Origin: Pseudomonas viridiflava
GTDB lineage: Bacteria; Pseudomonadota; Gammaproteobacteria; Pseudomonadales; Pseudomonadaceae
Length of the DNA stretch: 41,847 nt
Direction of reading: 5' to 3'
Assembly: GCF_001642795.1 (NCBI RefSeq)
Contig: NZ_LKEH01000038.1
Location: forward strand, 741-42,587
This document shows positions 1-10,143 of this stretch, in pieces. The notes beneath the pieces were generated by a model. The model worked only from the letters and a program-made list of their open reading frames with translations. It did not search any database and had not been told where the DNA came from. Positions within the stretch are counted from its first letter, which is position 1, and every line of letters starts with the position of its first letter. A program made the translations under genes and the position numbers.

Positions 1-3000
1 TTTGGGCTTGCCGGTCGAGCCTGAGGTGTAGATGACGTACGCCAGATTGTCCGGCGTCGTGTGGTTGATCAGGTTCTCGGCGCTGTAGCCATCCAACGAG
101 GTCTCGATCAGCAGGCACTGCACGTTCGCCGGAACCGGTAAGCCATTCATCAGATGACCTTGAGTCAGCAGCAGCTCAATACCGCTGTCCTGCATCAGGA
201 AACTCAGCCGGTCCTGCGGGTAATCCGGGTCCAGCGGCACGTAAGCGCCACCGGCTTTGAGGATTGCCAGCAGGCCGACGATCATCTCCAGACTGCGCTC
301 GGCCGACAGGCCCACGCGCACGTCAGGGCCGACACCCTGCTCGCGCAGTTTGTGGGCCAACTGATTGGCCCGTTGATTGAGCTGGTCGTAGCTCAATTGC
401 TCGCTACCCAGACTCAGGGCGAGGGCCTGCGGTGTTTCTGCAGCCTGCGCCTCGAAACGCTGATGAGCGCACTGCGTGGTCGGCCAGACCTGCACAGCCT
501 GCGTCCAGCCGACCGGCAGCGACAATTCACCGAGGCAGGCCGAAGGTTCGGCACTCAGGCTTTGCAACAAGTGATCAAAGTGCGCAGCCAGTTGCGCGAC
601 GGCTTCGGCGCTGAAGTGCTGACGGTCGTAACTGAAGCGTACCGACAGCACGTCGGCAGCCTCGATCACCAGTGTCAGCGGGTAATGCGCCTGCTCCTGA
701 TTGCGCAGCTCGCTGAACGTCAGACCGTCCGGTGCACGTTGCAACGCCTCGGACATCGGGTAGTTCTCGAACACCAGAATGTTGTCGAACAGCGCTTCGC
801 CGCCGGTCCGCGCCCAGCGCTGGATGTCGTACAGCGGCGTGTGTTCATGTTCGCGCAGCGCGAGGTTTTTCGCCTGCACCTGCTGCACCCAGTCGGCAAC
901 GGTCTGCTCTGGGCGCGGGCTGGCGATGACCGGCAGGGTATTGATGAACAGACCGAGCTGTTCCTCGACGCCTGGCAGATCCGACGGACGTCCGGCCACG
1001 GTGGCGCCGAATGTCACGCTCGACTGACCGGTGTAGCGTTGCAGCACCAGCAGCCACGCCGACTGCACCAGCGTGTTGAGGGTCACGCGTTGCTCACGGG
1101 CAAACTCGGTCAGGCGTCGGGTGCCGTCGGCATCGATCAGTTGCACGTAATCGGCATGCCCCTGCCCGCTCGGCGACGACTTGAGCGCTTGCGCCAGCCG
1201 GGTCGGCTCGTCGAGTTCGGCCAGTTGCTGCGTCCAGAAACGCTGGCTGAGATCAGCGTCCTGAGCGCTCAGCCACTGGATGTAGTCGCGATATCGCCCG
1301 GCCTGTTTCGGAAGTGTCTGGCCACTGTAGCGTTGCAACACTTCGCCCAGCAGGCGCGAGCTGCTCCAGCCGTCCATGAGGATGTGATGGCTGGTGTAGA
1401 TCAGTTGATAATTGTCTTCGCCGGTCTGTAGCAGTGCCAGACGCAGCAGTGGCCCCTTGGCCAGATCGAAGCCCCGCTGACGGTCATCGTTGGCCCAGTC
1501 GTCCAGCCAATGATCCGGCTTGCCACGCGCATCCAGCACCACAAATGGCACATCGGCCTGACGCTGCACCACTTGCAGCGACTGCTCTGCATGGCTGACA
1601 AAACTGCTGCGCAGCACGTCATGGGCGTCCACGGCAGACTGCCAGGCCGCCTTGAAACGCGGCACATCCAGCCCGCTTACGGACACGCGAAGCTGATTGA
1701 TGTAATGACCCGCGTCCTGTTCGAACAGGCTGTGAAACAGCATGCCCTGCTGCATCGGAGCCAGCGGGTAGACGTCCTGAACGTTGCTGGCAGGCATCGG
1801 CAGACGATCAAGCTGCGCCTGACTCACGCGGGCCAGCGGGAAGTCCGACGGCGTGACGCCCTGATGCCCGGCCAGACAATGTTCGATCAGGGTGGTCAGG
1901 GCCTGCTCGTAACGACGCGCCAGCGCGTCGATGGTCGAGGGCTGGTATTGCTCGCGGCTGAAGGTCCAGTTCATCTGCAACTGGCCATCGAACACCTGGC
2001 CGTTGAGGCTCAGACTGTTGGCCAGCGGGCCGTCCTCGTCGAGCGCGACACCCGTGTTGTCTGAACTGGGCAGCCATAAGGCGTCCTTGCTGTCGAAGCT
2101 GCCATCGAACTGGCCCAGGTAGTTGAACGTGACCTGCGCTTCGGGCAGTTCAGCCAGTTGGCGGGCGAACGATGGCTCGCCCAGATAACGCAGCACGCCA
2201 TAACCGATGCCCTTGTTCGGCACGGCTCGCAGCTGTTCCTTGATGCCGCACAGGCTCGCCCCCAGCGCGGGCCGGGGCGTCAGCCGGACCGGAAACAGAC
2301 TGCTGAACCAGCCGACTGTGCGGCTGAGGTCCATGTCGTCGAACAGGTCCTCGCGGCCATGTCCTTCCAGCTGGATCAGCATCGACGGCTGTCGGCTCCA
2401 CTCGCAAAGCACCTGCGCCAGCGCGGTCAGCAGCAGGTCGTTGACCTGAGTGCGATAGGCCGACGGCGCGACTTTCAGCAACTGATGCGTCAGCTCCCTG
2501 CTCAGCCAGGACGATGCGTGGGCCGCATCGCGGTTGCGCTGCGAGCCTTGCGGGTTGTCGCGTGGCAGCGGTTGATCGGTGCCCTGCAGGGCCTGCAGCC
2601 AGTAATCACGCTCGGTTGAGAGCGCGTCGCTCTGTGCATAGCGCTGCAACTGTTCGGCCCAGCGCTGCAACGCGCTGGTTTTTGCGGGCAATGTCAGTGG
2701 CTGACCAGCCGCCAACGCCTGATAACCCTGTTGCAGGTCTTCCAGCAGCACACGCCATGACACGCCATCCACAGCAAGGTGATGAATGACCAACAGCAGG
2801 CGTTGCTCGCCTTGCGGCAAGTTCACGAGCACGGCGCGCAGCAGTGGGCCGGTGTGCAGATTCAGACTGCGCTGGGCCTTGTCGGCCAGCTCGGTCAGCT
2901 GCTCGCGATTGTCCAGTTCATGAATCCACAGCAGATTGCGCGAGTCGTGCGCATTAAAGCTCGCGTGCCACTGGCCGTCCTGCTGAACGAAGCCGAGGCG

Positions 3001-6000
3001 CAAGGCGTCATGTTGTTCGATCAGCGCAGTCAGCGCGCCTTGCAGCAATGTCGCGTCGAGTACCGTTTGCGGTTTGAGCATCACGGTCTGATTCCAGTGA
3101 TGTCGCTCGGCGATCTCCAGTTCGAAAAAGCGCGCCTGAATCGGCAGCAAGGGGAGCGTACCGCTGCTCTGCTCCACCGTTGCCACCGGCTTTTTCTGAA
3201 TCAGCCTGGCGACCGACGCCAATTGGGCAATGGTCTGTTTTTCGAACAACTGCTTGGGGCTGAGCTTGATGCCCTGCCGCTTGGCGCGGGCGATGATCTG
3301 CAGACTGAGAATCGAATCGCCGCCCAGTTCGAAGAAGTTATCGGTGCTGCCGACCTGTTCCAGCTTCAAGACGTCGGCCCAGACCGCTGCGAGCTTTTCC
3401 TCGACCTCGCCGACCGGCGCGGTGTAGCGCTGCTGCACCACGCCCGGCTTGGGCAAGGCACGCTTGTCCAGCTTGCCGTTGGCGGTCAGCGGCAGGCGGT
3501 CGAGCAGCACAATCTGCGCGGGCACCATGTAGTCCGGCAACCTTGTCGACAGTTGTTCGCGCAAGATTTCAGCGCTGGCAGACGCTACGCAATACGCCAC
3601 CAGTTGCAGGCGCGACTCATCACCTTCCATCGGCAGCGGCAGCACGCAGGCCTCGCTCACCGTTTCAAGCGCCAGCAGCACCCGCGCCACTTCGGCAGGC
3701 TCGACCCGATAGCCGCGCACCTTGACCTGATCGTCGGCGCGACCGATGAATTCCAGCAGTCCCTCATGATTGCGGCGCATGCGGTCGCCGCTGCGGTAGA
3801 CCCGAGCGCCATCCTGCGCAAACGGGTCCGGCACGAAGCGTTCGGCGGTCAGCCCGGGTTGTCCGAGATAACCCAGCGCCACGCTGTCGCCGCCGATGTA
3901 CAGCTCGCCCGCCACCTGCGTGTCGCTCAGGTTGAGCACGTCATCCAGCACATACGCCTGCGCCCCCGGCAAAGGTTTACCCACTGGAACCGGACGCATC
4001 GGGTCGAAGACGAGCACTTCATGAGTCAGCACCCCGACCGTGGTCTCGCTCGGGCCGTAATGGTTGATCACCCGGCATTCCGGTTTGAGCTGGCGAATCT
4101 GCTCGACCAGCGCCGACGAACAGGTTTCACCGCCAACGATCAACGCATGCTGGGGCAGCACGTCGGCGGGCTGGCTGGCCTGCATCAGTGCCGCCAGATG
4201 GCCGGGCACGATCTTCAGCACGCCGACCTGATGTTCGGCCATGTAACGGGCAAAACCGTCCGGGTCGAAACCCAGCGCTTCAGGCAGCACGTGCAGGGTG
4301 CGACCGGAACACAAGGCACCGAACAACACGGTGTGGCCCAGGTCGGCGGCGATGGTCGAGACCAGCGCCATGCTCGCCTCGGGAGCCAGTTGCAGCCTGT
4401 CCAGCAGACCCCGCACGTAACTGGCCAGCGCGCCGTGGCTGACCAGTACGCCCTTGGGCCGGCCGGTGGAACCGGAGGTGTGGATAACGTAGGCAGGCGA
4501 CTCGGCGGCAAGCGTCGAGTCGAGGGTAGTGGCTGGCAAATCCTGCCACACCGCAGGCGTCCAACTGACGCCCTGACAACCCTCGACTTTCAGCGACTTG
4601 GCCCGCGCATCGCCTTCGGCACACAGCACTACTCTGACTTTCGCATTGACAAGCATCTGCTGCAGGCGCGCATCCGGTGCCTTCACATCCAGCGGCATGT
4701 AAACGCCACCGGCCTTGAAGATCGCCAGCACTGACGTCAGCCACTCCAGCGAGCGCTCCATCAGCACGGCGACCGGCTGGCCTTGCTGTACGCCCAGCCG
4801 AATCAGATGGCGGGCCAGTTGATTGGCGGCCTGATCCAGCTCCAGCGTGCTCAATGTGCAGTCCAGATAACGGGCCGCAAGCGTATGCGGCTGCCGTTCG
4901 ACCTGACGATCCCACTGCTGCAGCACGGACAGCGCGGGCTCAAGCGGACATGGTGCCTGCTCGACGGCCAACGCGCCCAGGCTGAACAGCGGCGCGTCGG
5001 GCGCAGCCAGCAGGGTCTGGAACAGTGCCAGCAACTCGGGCACGAAACGCTCGACGGTAGAGCGGCGATACAGGTCGCTGGCAAAGGCCAGGTCGCCGTG
5101 AATCAGCGTGCCGTCGTCGGTGATGTCCAGTGCAAGGTCGAAGTGCGCGCCCTGTTTATCGAACGGATACTCGCTGACTTGCAGACCCGGTAGCCTGAGC
5201 GCGGTCTTCTGCTTGAGCACCACGTTCTGGTTGAACTTGGCCTGGAACAGCGGGTTGTGGCCCAGATTGCGTTCGGGTGCGAGATGGTCGACCAGTTGTT
5301 CGAACGGTACGTCCTGATGGGCCTGTGCGCCAAATGAGGTGTCGCGGATCTGAGCCAGCAGATCGCGGTAGCTCAGGCGTTCGTCCACCTGGCAGCGCAG
5401 CACCTGGGTGTTGATGAAGAAGCCGATCAGCCCTTCCGTCTCGGCCGTGCCGCGATTGGCGTTGGGCACACCGATGCGGATGTCGCGTTGCCCGGCCTTG
5501 CGCGACAGGAACAGCGAGAAACCGGCCAGCACCAGCATGAACAGGCTCATGCCGTGAGCGCGGGCAAAGGCATTGAGCTGACGCGAGAGGTCGGCACCGA
5601 AATCAAAGCGCAGGTGCTCGCCCTGATAGCTCTGCGCGACCGGCCGCGGGAAGTCCTGTGCGGCGTCGAGCAGCGGTTGTTCGTCGCCCAACTGATCGCG
5701 CCAGTAAGCCAGTTGCCGCTCGCCCTCGCCCGCCTCCAGCCAGCTGCGTTGCCAGATCGCGTAATCGGCGTATTGCAGCGGCAACGCCGCCAGGCTCGGC
5801 TCGCGGCCTTCGCTGTACGCCTGATAGGCGTGGACGAACTCCTGAATCATCACGTCCATCGACCAGCCGTCGGAGACGATGTGGTGCATGCACACCACCA
5901 GCACATGCTCGTCACTGCCCAGACGGAACAGATGGGCACGCAGCAAAGGACCTAAGCGCAGATCGAAAGGCTGCGCAGTGACCGTCGCCACCTGCAGGGC

Positions 6001-6429
6001 CAGTTCGGCGTCGCGCTGTTCGCTGTCCAGCGCAGACAGATCGATGCGCTCAAGCGCCACGTGCTGGTCATTCAGCACCACTTGCAGCGGCTGGTCGCCG
6101 TCGGTCTGAAACACCGTGCGCAGCACTTCGTGACGCTCGATCAGATGGTCGAATGCGCGGGTCAGCGCCGTCTCGTTCAGAGTGCCATGCAGACGCAGGC
6201 CTGTGGTCATCTTGTAGGCATCGCTCGACGGATCGAGCTGCCAGAGGAACAGCAGGCGTTGCTGAGCGAAGGACAGCGGGATCGCAGTGAAATCGTGGCG
6301 ACTGACCGGCACCGGCAGCAGACTGAAGTCCTTGCCGTCCTGACGCAGCCGGGCGAGAAACTGTCGGCGTTGCTCCAGCGACAGGCCGACAAAGCGCTTC
6401 GCGATACGTGCAGCAGTGGTCCCGGTCAT
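1..6429 (-). CDS. Pyoverdine peptide-chain NRPS (C-A-T-E-C-A..., 3' end outside window)
   Basis: Non-ribosomal peptide synthetase, 2143 codons visible and still open at the left edge. Order seen: C domain (about 10-450, HHIVSDGWS at 182-190); A domain (about 470-980, HTSGSTGRPKG near 655); T domain (GGDSI, carrier Ser about 1039); epimerization domain (about 1090-1530, HHLAVDGVSW from 1216); second C domain (from VYPLAPMQQGML near 1555, HHILMDGWS from 1681); start of a second A domain, cut just after YTSGSTGKPK. Aligning the first A domain to GrsA gives the pocket D-L-T-K-I-G-H-V-G, the Asp-type code. With the E domain and the nearby SyrP-like hydroxylase this predicts D-beta-hydroxy-Asp. The C domain after E should be of the DCL type. 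The second A pocket lies outside the window. The start ATG overlaps the stop of the upstream NRPS (ATGA), so the two are translationally coupled. Published P. syringae pyoverdine has Lys-OHAsp-Thr next in order, so the cut module may load Thr (inference). Confidence 0.93.
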   Translation of the reverse strand, partial: MTGTTAARIAKRFVGLSLEQRRQFLARLRQDGKDFSLLPVPVSRHDFTAIPLSFAQQRLLFLWQLDPSSDAYKMTTGLRLHGTLNETALTRAFDHLIERHEVLRTVFQTDGDQPLQVVLNDQHVALERIDLSALDSEQRDAELALQVATVTAQPFDLRLGPLLRAHLFRLGSDEHVLVVCMHHIVSDGWSMDVMIQEFVHAYQAYSEGREPSLAALPLQYADYAIWQRSWLEAGEGERQLAYWRDQLGDEQPLLDAAQDFPRPVAQSYQGEHLRFDFGADLSRQLNAFARAHGMSLFMLVLAGFSLFLSRKAGQRDIRIGVPNANRGTAETEGLIGFFINTQVLRCQVDERLSYRDLLAQIRDTSFGAQAHQDVPFEQLVDHLAPERNLGHNPLFQAKFNQNVVLKQKTALRLPGLQVSEYPFDKQGAHFDLALDITDDGTLIHGDLAFASDLYRRSTVERFVPELLALFQTLLAAPDAPLFSLGALAVEQAPCPLEPALSVLQQWDRQVERQPHTLAARYLDCTLSTLELDQAANQLARHLIRLGVQQGQPVAVLMERSLEWLTSVLAIFKAGGVYMPLDVKAPDARLQQMLVNAKVRVVLCAEGDARAKSLKVEGCQGVSWTPAVWQDLPATTLDSTLAAESPAYVIHTSGSTGRPKGVLVSHGALASYVRGLLDRLQLAPEASMALVSTIAADLGHTVLFGALCSGRTLHVLPEALGFDPDGFARYMAEHQVGVLKIVPGHLAALMQASQPADVLPQHALIVGGETCSSALVEQIRQLKPECRVINHYGPSETTVGVLTHEVLVFDPMRPVPVGKPLPGAQAYVLDDVLNLSDTQVAGELYIGGDSVALGYLGQPGLTAERFVPDPFAQDGARVYRSGDRMRRNHEGLLEFIGRADDQVKVRGYRVEPAEVARVLLALETVSEACVLPLPMEGDESRLQLVAYCVASASAEILREQLSTRLPDYMVPAQIVLLDRLPLTANGKLDKRALPKPGVVQQRYTAPVGEVEEKLAAVWADVLKLEQVGSTDNFFELGGDSILSLQIIARAKRQGIKLSPKQLFEKQTIAQLASVARLIQKKPVATVEQSSGTLPLLPIQARFFELEIAERHHWNQTVMLKPQTVLDATLLQGALTALIEQHDALRLGFVQQDGQWHASFNAHDSRNLLWIHELDNREQLTELADKAQRSLNLHTGPLLRAVLVNLPQGEQRLLLVIHHLAVDGVSWRVLLEDLQQGYQALAAGQPLTLPAKTSALQRWAEQLQRYAQSDALSTERDYWLQALQGTDQPLPRDNPQGSQRNRDAAHASSWLSRELTHQLLKVAPSAYRTQVNDLLLTALAQVLCEWSRQPSMLIQLEGHGREDLFDDMDLSRTVGWFSSLFPVRLTPRPALGASLCGIKEQLRAVPNKGIGYGVLRYLGEPSFARQLAELPEAQVTFNYLGQFDGSFDSKDALWLPSSDNTGVALDEDGPLANSLSLNGQVFDGQLQMNWTFSREQYQPSTIDALARRYEQALTTLIEHCLAGHQGVTPSDFPLARVSQAQLDRLPMPASNVQDVYPLAPMQQGMLFHSLFEQDAGHYINQLRVSVSGLDVPRFKAAWQSAVDAHDVLRSSFVSHAEQSLQVVQRQADVPFVVLDARGKPDHWLDDWANDDRQRGFDLAKGPLLRLALLQTGEDNYQLIYTSHHILMDGWSSSRLLGEVLQRYSGQTLPKQAGRYRDYIQWLSAQDADLSQRFWTQQLAELDEPTRLAQALKSSPSGQGHADYVQLIDADGTRRLTEFAREQRVTLNTLVQSAWLLVLQRYTGQSSVTFGATVAGRPSDLPGVEEQLGLFINTLPVIASPRPEQTVADWVQQVQAKNLALREHEHTPLYDIQRWARTGGEALFDNILVFENYPMSEALQRAPDGLTFSELRNQEQAHYPLTLVIEAADVLSVRFSYDRQHFSAEAVAQLAAHFDHLLQSLSAEPSACLGELSLPVGWTQAVQVWPTTQCAHQRFEAQAAETPQALALSLGSEQLSYDQLNQRANQLAHKLREQGVGPDVRVGLSAERSLEMIVGLLAILKAGGAYVPLDPDYPQDRLSFLMQDSGIELLLTQGHLMNGLPVPANVQCLLIETSLDGYSAENLINHTTPDNLAYVIYTSGSTGKPK

Positions 6430-9400
6430 GCTTCAAATTCCTCCAGCGAATCCATGAACTGGTCCATGTTGCTCCAGTCGTTGTCAGGGGTATTGGCGGT
6501 CAGCAGCGCGACCTCGGCAGACAAATCGTCCAGCACCGGTTTTTCGAACAGCACGCGCAGCGGCAGGCTGACGCCCAGTTGCGTCTTGATACGGGCAATG
6601 ACTTGCGCGGCCAGCAGCGAATGGCCGCCCAGTTCGAAGAAGTGATCATCGAGCCCGACCCTCGGCGCATGCAGGACTTCCTGCCAGATGGCGGCGAGGC
6701 AGACTTCCACCTCGCTGACCGGCGCGCGATATCGGGCCTGCAACTGGCTGACGTCCGGCGCGGGCAAGGCCTTGCGATCCAGTTTGCCGCTGGGCGTCAG
6801 CGGCAGGGTCGGCAACAGCAGCAGGTGGGTCGGCACCATGTAATCCGGCAGGCTGGCCTGCAACTCGGCCTTGATGCGCTGGCGCAACGTCAGTTGCTCG
6901 GCTTCGCTGACGGTCGCGGCTTGCGGCACGATGTACGCCACCAGTTGTGTGCTGCTCGCCAGAGGGACGGCCAGCACCACGGCTTCGCGCACGTCATGAC
7001 ACTGTTGCAGGCGCGACTCGATCTCTCCCAGCTCAATGCGGAAGCCACGAATCTTCACCTGATGGTCGACTCGACCGATGTATTCGATGGCGCCATTGAG
7101 ACGCTGCCGGGCGCGGTCGCCAGTGCGATACAGGCGCTCCCCCGCCACGAACGGATCAGCGACAAAGCGCTCGGCACTCAGACCCGGTTGGCCGTGATAA
7201 CCCCGCGCCAATCCCGGCCCGCCGATGTACAACTCGCCCACCGCGCCTTGCGGCAGCAGATTCAGATCGTCGTCGAGCACATACAGACGACGACCGGCCA
7301 GTGCATGACCAATCGGCACGCCACGCCAGGACACCGCTTCCGGCGTCAACGCGCTGCAATCGTGAATGCTCGACACCACAGTGGCCTCGGTCGGGCCGTA
7401 GGTGTTGAGCAGGCGCACATGACCCAGACCTGCGTCGCGCCACAGACGCAAGCCTTCGATGGCCATGGCCTCGCCGCCCACATGAATCTGCCGCAGCGCG
7501 CCGTAATGCGCAGGCGGACTGGCGGCGAAGTCCTGAACCAGCGTGAGCCAGTAGGCTGCGGGCAAGTCGGCCAGCGTCACGCCATGCTCGACGACTGTTT
7601 GATGGAAGGTCGCGCTGTGCCACACACGTTCGTCACGCAGCACCACGGCGGCGCCTCGGCACAGTGGCGGGTAGAACTGCTCGACGAAGCCGTCGAAGCT
7701 GTGGGTCGCGAATTGCAGCACCCGGTCGCCTTCGCGCAAGTCGCTGTAATCGGCACCCAGGGTCACAAATTCGGCGAGCGCTCCATGACTGATCGCCACG
7801 CCCTTGGGCCGCCCGGTGGAGCCGGAGGTGTAGATCACATACGCGAGGCTGGCCGGATCGACAGGGACATGCAGATCGCTTATGTCGGTCGTCATGTTGT
7901 CGACTTCATCGATGCACAGGTAATCGAGCCCCTCAGGCATCGGCAAAGCGGCGAGACGGTCACTGTGGGTCAGCAGCAGTTTGAGGCCACTGTCGTCCAT
8001 GACATGCCGCAGACGCTCGCTCGGCGCCGACAGGTCCAGCGGCACGTAAGCGCCCCCCGCCTTGAGCACGGCCAACAGCGCTACGGGCGTATCCAGCGAA
8101 CGCCCCAGCGCCACACCGACCAGCACATCCGGCCCTACGCCGCGTTCGCGCAAACGTCGGGCCAGTTGATTGCCGCGTGCGTTCAGTTCGGCGTAGGTCA
8201 GGCTCGGCGAGTCGCCGTGCCGAGGGAGGATCAGCGCAATGGCATCGGGCGTACGCCTGACCTGCGCTTCGAACAGTTGGTGCGCAGGCGTGCTGCTATC
8301 GGCTTTGATGAGGTTATCGACGTCCAGTAACAGCGCGCGCTCTTCTGCCGCCAGCATCGACAGTTGCGACACGGTTTGCAGCGGGTCGGCACAGACCGAC
8401 ACCAGCAGGTTGCGCCAGTGCGCGGCCAACCGGGCGATGGTTGCCGCGTCAAAGATGTCGGTGGCGTAAGTGAACGCGGCGTTCAACTGCTCGCCTTCGC
8501 CGCTGGTGGCCAGCATCAGGTCGCTGGCTGCGGCATGGGAGCGCTGGGCGAGTGCCTGTTGCTCGGCAGGCAGGTTGGCCACACGCAGACCGCAAGCCAG
8601 TGGCTTGTCGAGCAGATCGGCGACCACCGGCTGGTGATTGAACATCACCTGGAACAGCGGATTGTGGCTTTGACTGCGCTCGGGCTGGAGCGCGTCGATG
8701 ACCGCGTCGAAGGGTAATTCCTGATGCGACTGTGCGCCGGTCGAGGCTTTGGCCACGGTTTGCAGCAGATCGACAAAGCGCGTCTGTGCCGTGACTTCGC
8801 TGCGCAGCACCTGGGTGTTGATGAAGCAGCCGACCAGCCCTTCGGTTTCGCTGCGGGTGCGGTTGGCAATCAGCCCGCCGACCCGGATATCGGTCTGTCC
8901 ACTGTAACGGTGCAGCAGGCTCTTGAAGGTCGCGAGCAGGACCACGAACAGCGTCACGCCCTGACGCTGGGCCAGGGTTTTAAGGTTGCGCAACAATTCG
9001 GGCTCCAGCGCCAGTTCGAGGCGTGCGCCTTCGTGGCTGGGCAAGGCCGGGTATGGACGGTCGGTCGGCAGCTCCAGCACCGGATGTTCATCGCCCAGAT
9101 GCGCGCGCCAGTAATCCAGCTGCCGTGCCTGCTCACCCGCTTCCAGCCAGCTGCGTTGCCACACGGCGTAGTCGCGGTACTGCACGACCAGCGGCTGGAA
9201 CGGAAGCGGCTGACCGGCGACCAGCGCGTCGTAGCCTCGCAGCCATTCGTCGATCAGTACATTCATCGACCAGCCGTCGGTGATCATGTGGTGCAGGTTG
9301 AGCAGCAGCACATGCTCCTGCCCGGCCAGGCGCAAGACGCGCAAGGTGAACAGCGGCCCGTGTTGCAGATCGAACGCCTGCACCGCCTGCTCGGCCATGG

Positions 9401-9836
9401 CCTGACGCGCCGCAGCCCAGCGCTGATCGACAGGCATTGCACTCAGGTCAGTCAATTCGATACGGACGGGAGCCGCCGGCGCGACGCGCTGAAACGCCCG
9501 GTCGCCTTCCTGACCAAAGGTCGTGCGCAGGCTCTCGTGGCGCTCGACCAGCGCGCTGAAGGCCTGCTCGAGCAGCGGCAGCTCCAGCGCGCCGTTCAGG
9601 CACACCGACATCGGCAGGTTGTAGGCCGCGCTGGTCGGGTCCAGTTGCCAGAGAAACCACATGCGCTGTTGCGCATAAGACAGCCCGTCCCGCTCGGCCA
9701 GCCCTTCGCACGACGGAATCGGGAACAACGAGAAATCCATGTCTTCACGACGCATACCGTCGAGAAACAAGCGACGTTTTTCCAAGGGTAACTCGACAAA
9801 ACGGCGAGCGAGTTTCTGGGCGTGTTCGGGGTTCAT
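6426..9836 (-). CDS. Pyoverdine NRPS, single C-A-T module, probable Lys
   Basis: NRPS of 1136 residues forming one elongation module with no E or TE domain. C domain about 40-450 (HHMITDGWS at 182-190); A domain about 490-980 (YTSGSTGRPKG near 665); T domain with GGHSLL, carrier Ser1073; short acidic tail ending SLEEFEA that may act as a docking segment. The A-domain pocket read against GrsA is D-G-E-D-H-G-T-V-V. From memory this resembles Lys-loading pyoverdine domains, and Lys is the first residue after the chromophore in P. syringae pyoverdines; I could not check this. The start was chosen at MNPEHAQKLARRF because it has AAGGA nine bases upstream and matches the N-terminal style of the next NRPS (MTGTTAARIAKRF); the reading frame stays open 81 codons upstream through repeat DNA. 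It overlaps the following NRPS by 4 bp. A candidate IS-box promoter lies about 57 bp upstream. Confidence 0.94.
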   Translation of the reverse strand: MNPEHAQKLARRFVELPLEKRRLFLDGMRREDMDFSLFPIPSCEGLAERDGLSYAQQRMWFLWQLDPTSAAYNLPMSVCLNGALELPLLEQAFSALVERHESLRTTFGQEGDRAFQRVAPAAPVRIELTDLSAMPVDQRWAAARQAMAEQAVQAFDLQHGPLFTLRVLRLAGQEHVLLLNLHHMITDGWSMNVLIDEWLRGYDALVAGQPLPFQPLVVQYRDYAVWQRSWLEAGEQARQLDYWRAHLGDEHPVLELPTDRPYPALPSHEGARLELALEPELLRNLKTLAQRQGVTLFVVLLATFKSLLHRYSGQTDIRVGGLIANRTRSETEGLVGCFINTQVLRSEVTAQTRFVDLLQTVAKASTGAQSHQELPFDAVIDALQPERSQSHNPLFQVMFNHQPVVADLLDKPLACGLRVANLPAEQQALAQRSHAAASDLMLATSGEGEQLNAAFTYATDIFDAATIARLAAHWRNLLVSVCADPLQTVSQLSMLAAEERALLLDVDNLIKADSSTPAHQLFEAQVRRTPDAIALILPRHGDSPSLTYAELNARGNQLARRLRERGVGPDVLVGVALGRSLDTPVALLAVLKAGGAYVPLDLSAPSERLRHVMDDSGLKLLLTHSDRLAALPMPEGLDYLCIDEVDNMTTDISDLHVPVDPASLAYVIYTSGSTGRPKGVAISHGALAEFVTLGADYSDLREGDRVLQFATHSFDGFVEQFYPPLCRGAAVVLRDERVWHSATFHQTVVEHGVTLADLPAAYWLTLVQDFAASPPAHYGALRQIHVGGEAMAIEGLRLWRDAGLGHVRLLNTYGPTEATVVSSIHDCSALTPEAVSWRGVPIGHALAGRRLYVLDDDLNLLPQGAVGELYIGGPGLARGYHGQPGLSAERFVADPFVAGERLYRTGDRARQRLNGAIEYIGRVDHQVKIRGFRIELGEIESRLQQCHDVREAVVLAVPLASSTQLVAYIVPQAATVSEAEQLTLRQRIKAELQASLPDYMVPTHLLLLPTLPLTPSGKLDRKALPAPDVSQLQARYRAPVSEVEVCLAAIWQEVLHAPRVGLDDHFFELGGHSLLAAQVIARIKTQLGVSLPLRVLFEKPVLDDLSAEVALLTANTPDNDWSNMDQFMDSLEEFEA

Positions 9837-9892
9837 GGGGGCATGTCCTTGCTGAATGGGGCTGACCGTGTGGCGCGGCCGTCTCAACAAGA

Positions 9893-9915
9893 ACGAATTG
9901 GCGGGGAAATATTTA
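9893..9915 (-). promoter_or_regulatory. Candidate PvdS IS-box promoter for the NRPS pair
   Basis: On the minus strand TAAAT (9915-9911) is followed after 15 bases by CGT (9895-9893). The -35 side, CTAAATATTTCC, is nearly the same as the pvdG site (CTAATTATTTCC). The usual spacer is 16-17, so this one is a base short. It sits about 57 bp before the start codon and no sigma70 promoter is obvious. Confidence 0.55.
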
Positions 9916-9963
9916 GAAAGGTTTTGAGGGTATTGGCAGATGCTCCGGTGCGTCTTGCAGATC

Positions 9964-10079
9964 GGACGCGGAGCGTCCTGAGCGGCATTCCCACGCGGAG
10001 CGTGAGGAACGATCAGTAACGTACACTGATCGTGCCCATCGCTCCGCGTGGGCATGCGTCCCGTGACGCTCCGCGTCAC
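9964..10079. repeat. Inverted pair of two-hairpin REP-like repeats
   Basis: Two copies of a roughly 55-bp element face each other around GATCAGT-aacgtac-ACTGATC (10011-10031). Each copy holds two small GC hairpins: an outer one such as GTGACGC-TCC-GCGTCAC (10063-10079) and an inner one around CGCTCCGCG. Related copies lie at 17646-17697, 17942-17994 and 18084-18138. The right end continues into ATGGCGCAGA, which also flanks the other copies. Confidence 0.85.
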
Positions 10080-10143
10080 AAATGGCGCAGACCGAGCGCT
10101 CGCTTGAAGTCATCTTCTACGCAGTAGACGAGGAACCCGGCGC

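Larger units (their letters stand above)
9837..10143. other. Intergenic region, NRPS to syrP-like gene (307 bp)
   Basis: No convincing gene. It holds the candidate IS box at 9893-9915 and a 116-bp inverted pair of hairpin repeats at 9964-10079. Short open frames here translate to a CDAERHGTHAHAERWARS-like peptide, which also appears in the 17.6-18.2 kb gap; this is the repeat itself read as protein, not a gene. Confidence 0.7.

Noticed and set aside
2779..4734. Open frame of 651 codons on the plus strand opposite the cut NRPS
   Set aside because: Same antisense shadow; the minus strand is an unbroken NRPS reading frame with domain motifs.
9913..10113. Small proteins containing CDAERHGTHAHAERWARS-like sequence (also within 17744-18160)
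   Set aside because: They are the hairpin repeats read in one frame. Identical peptides at two loci follow the repeat copies, with no ribosome site.
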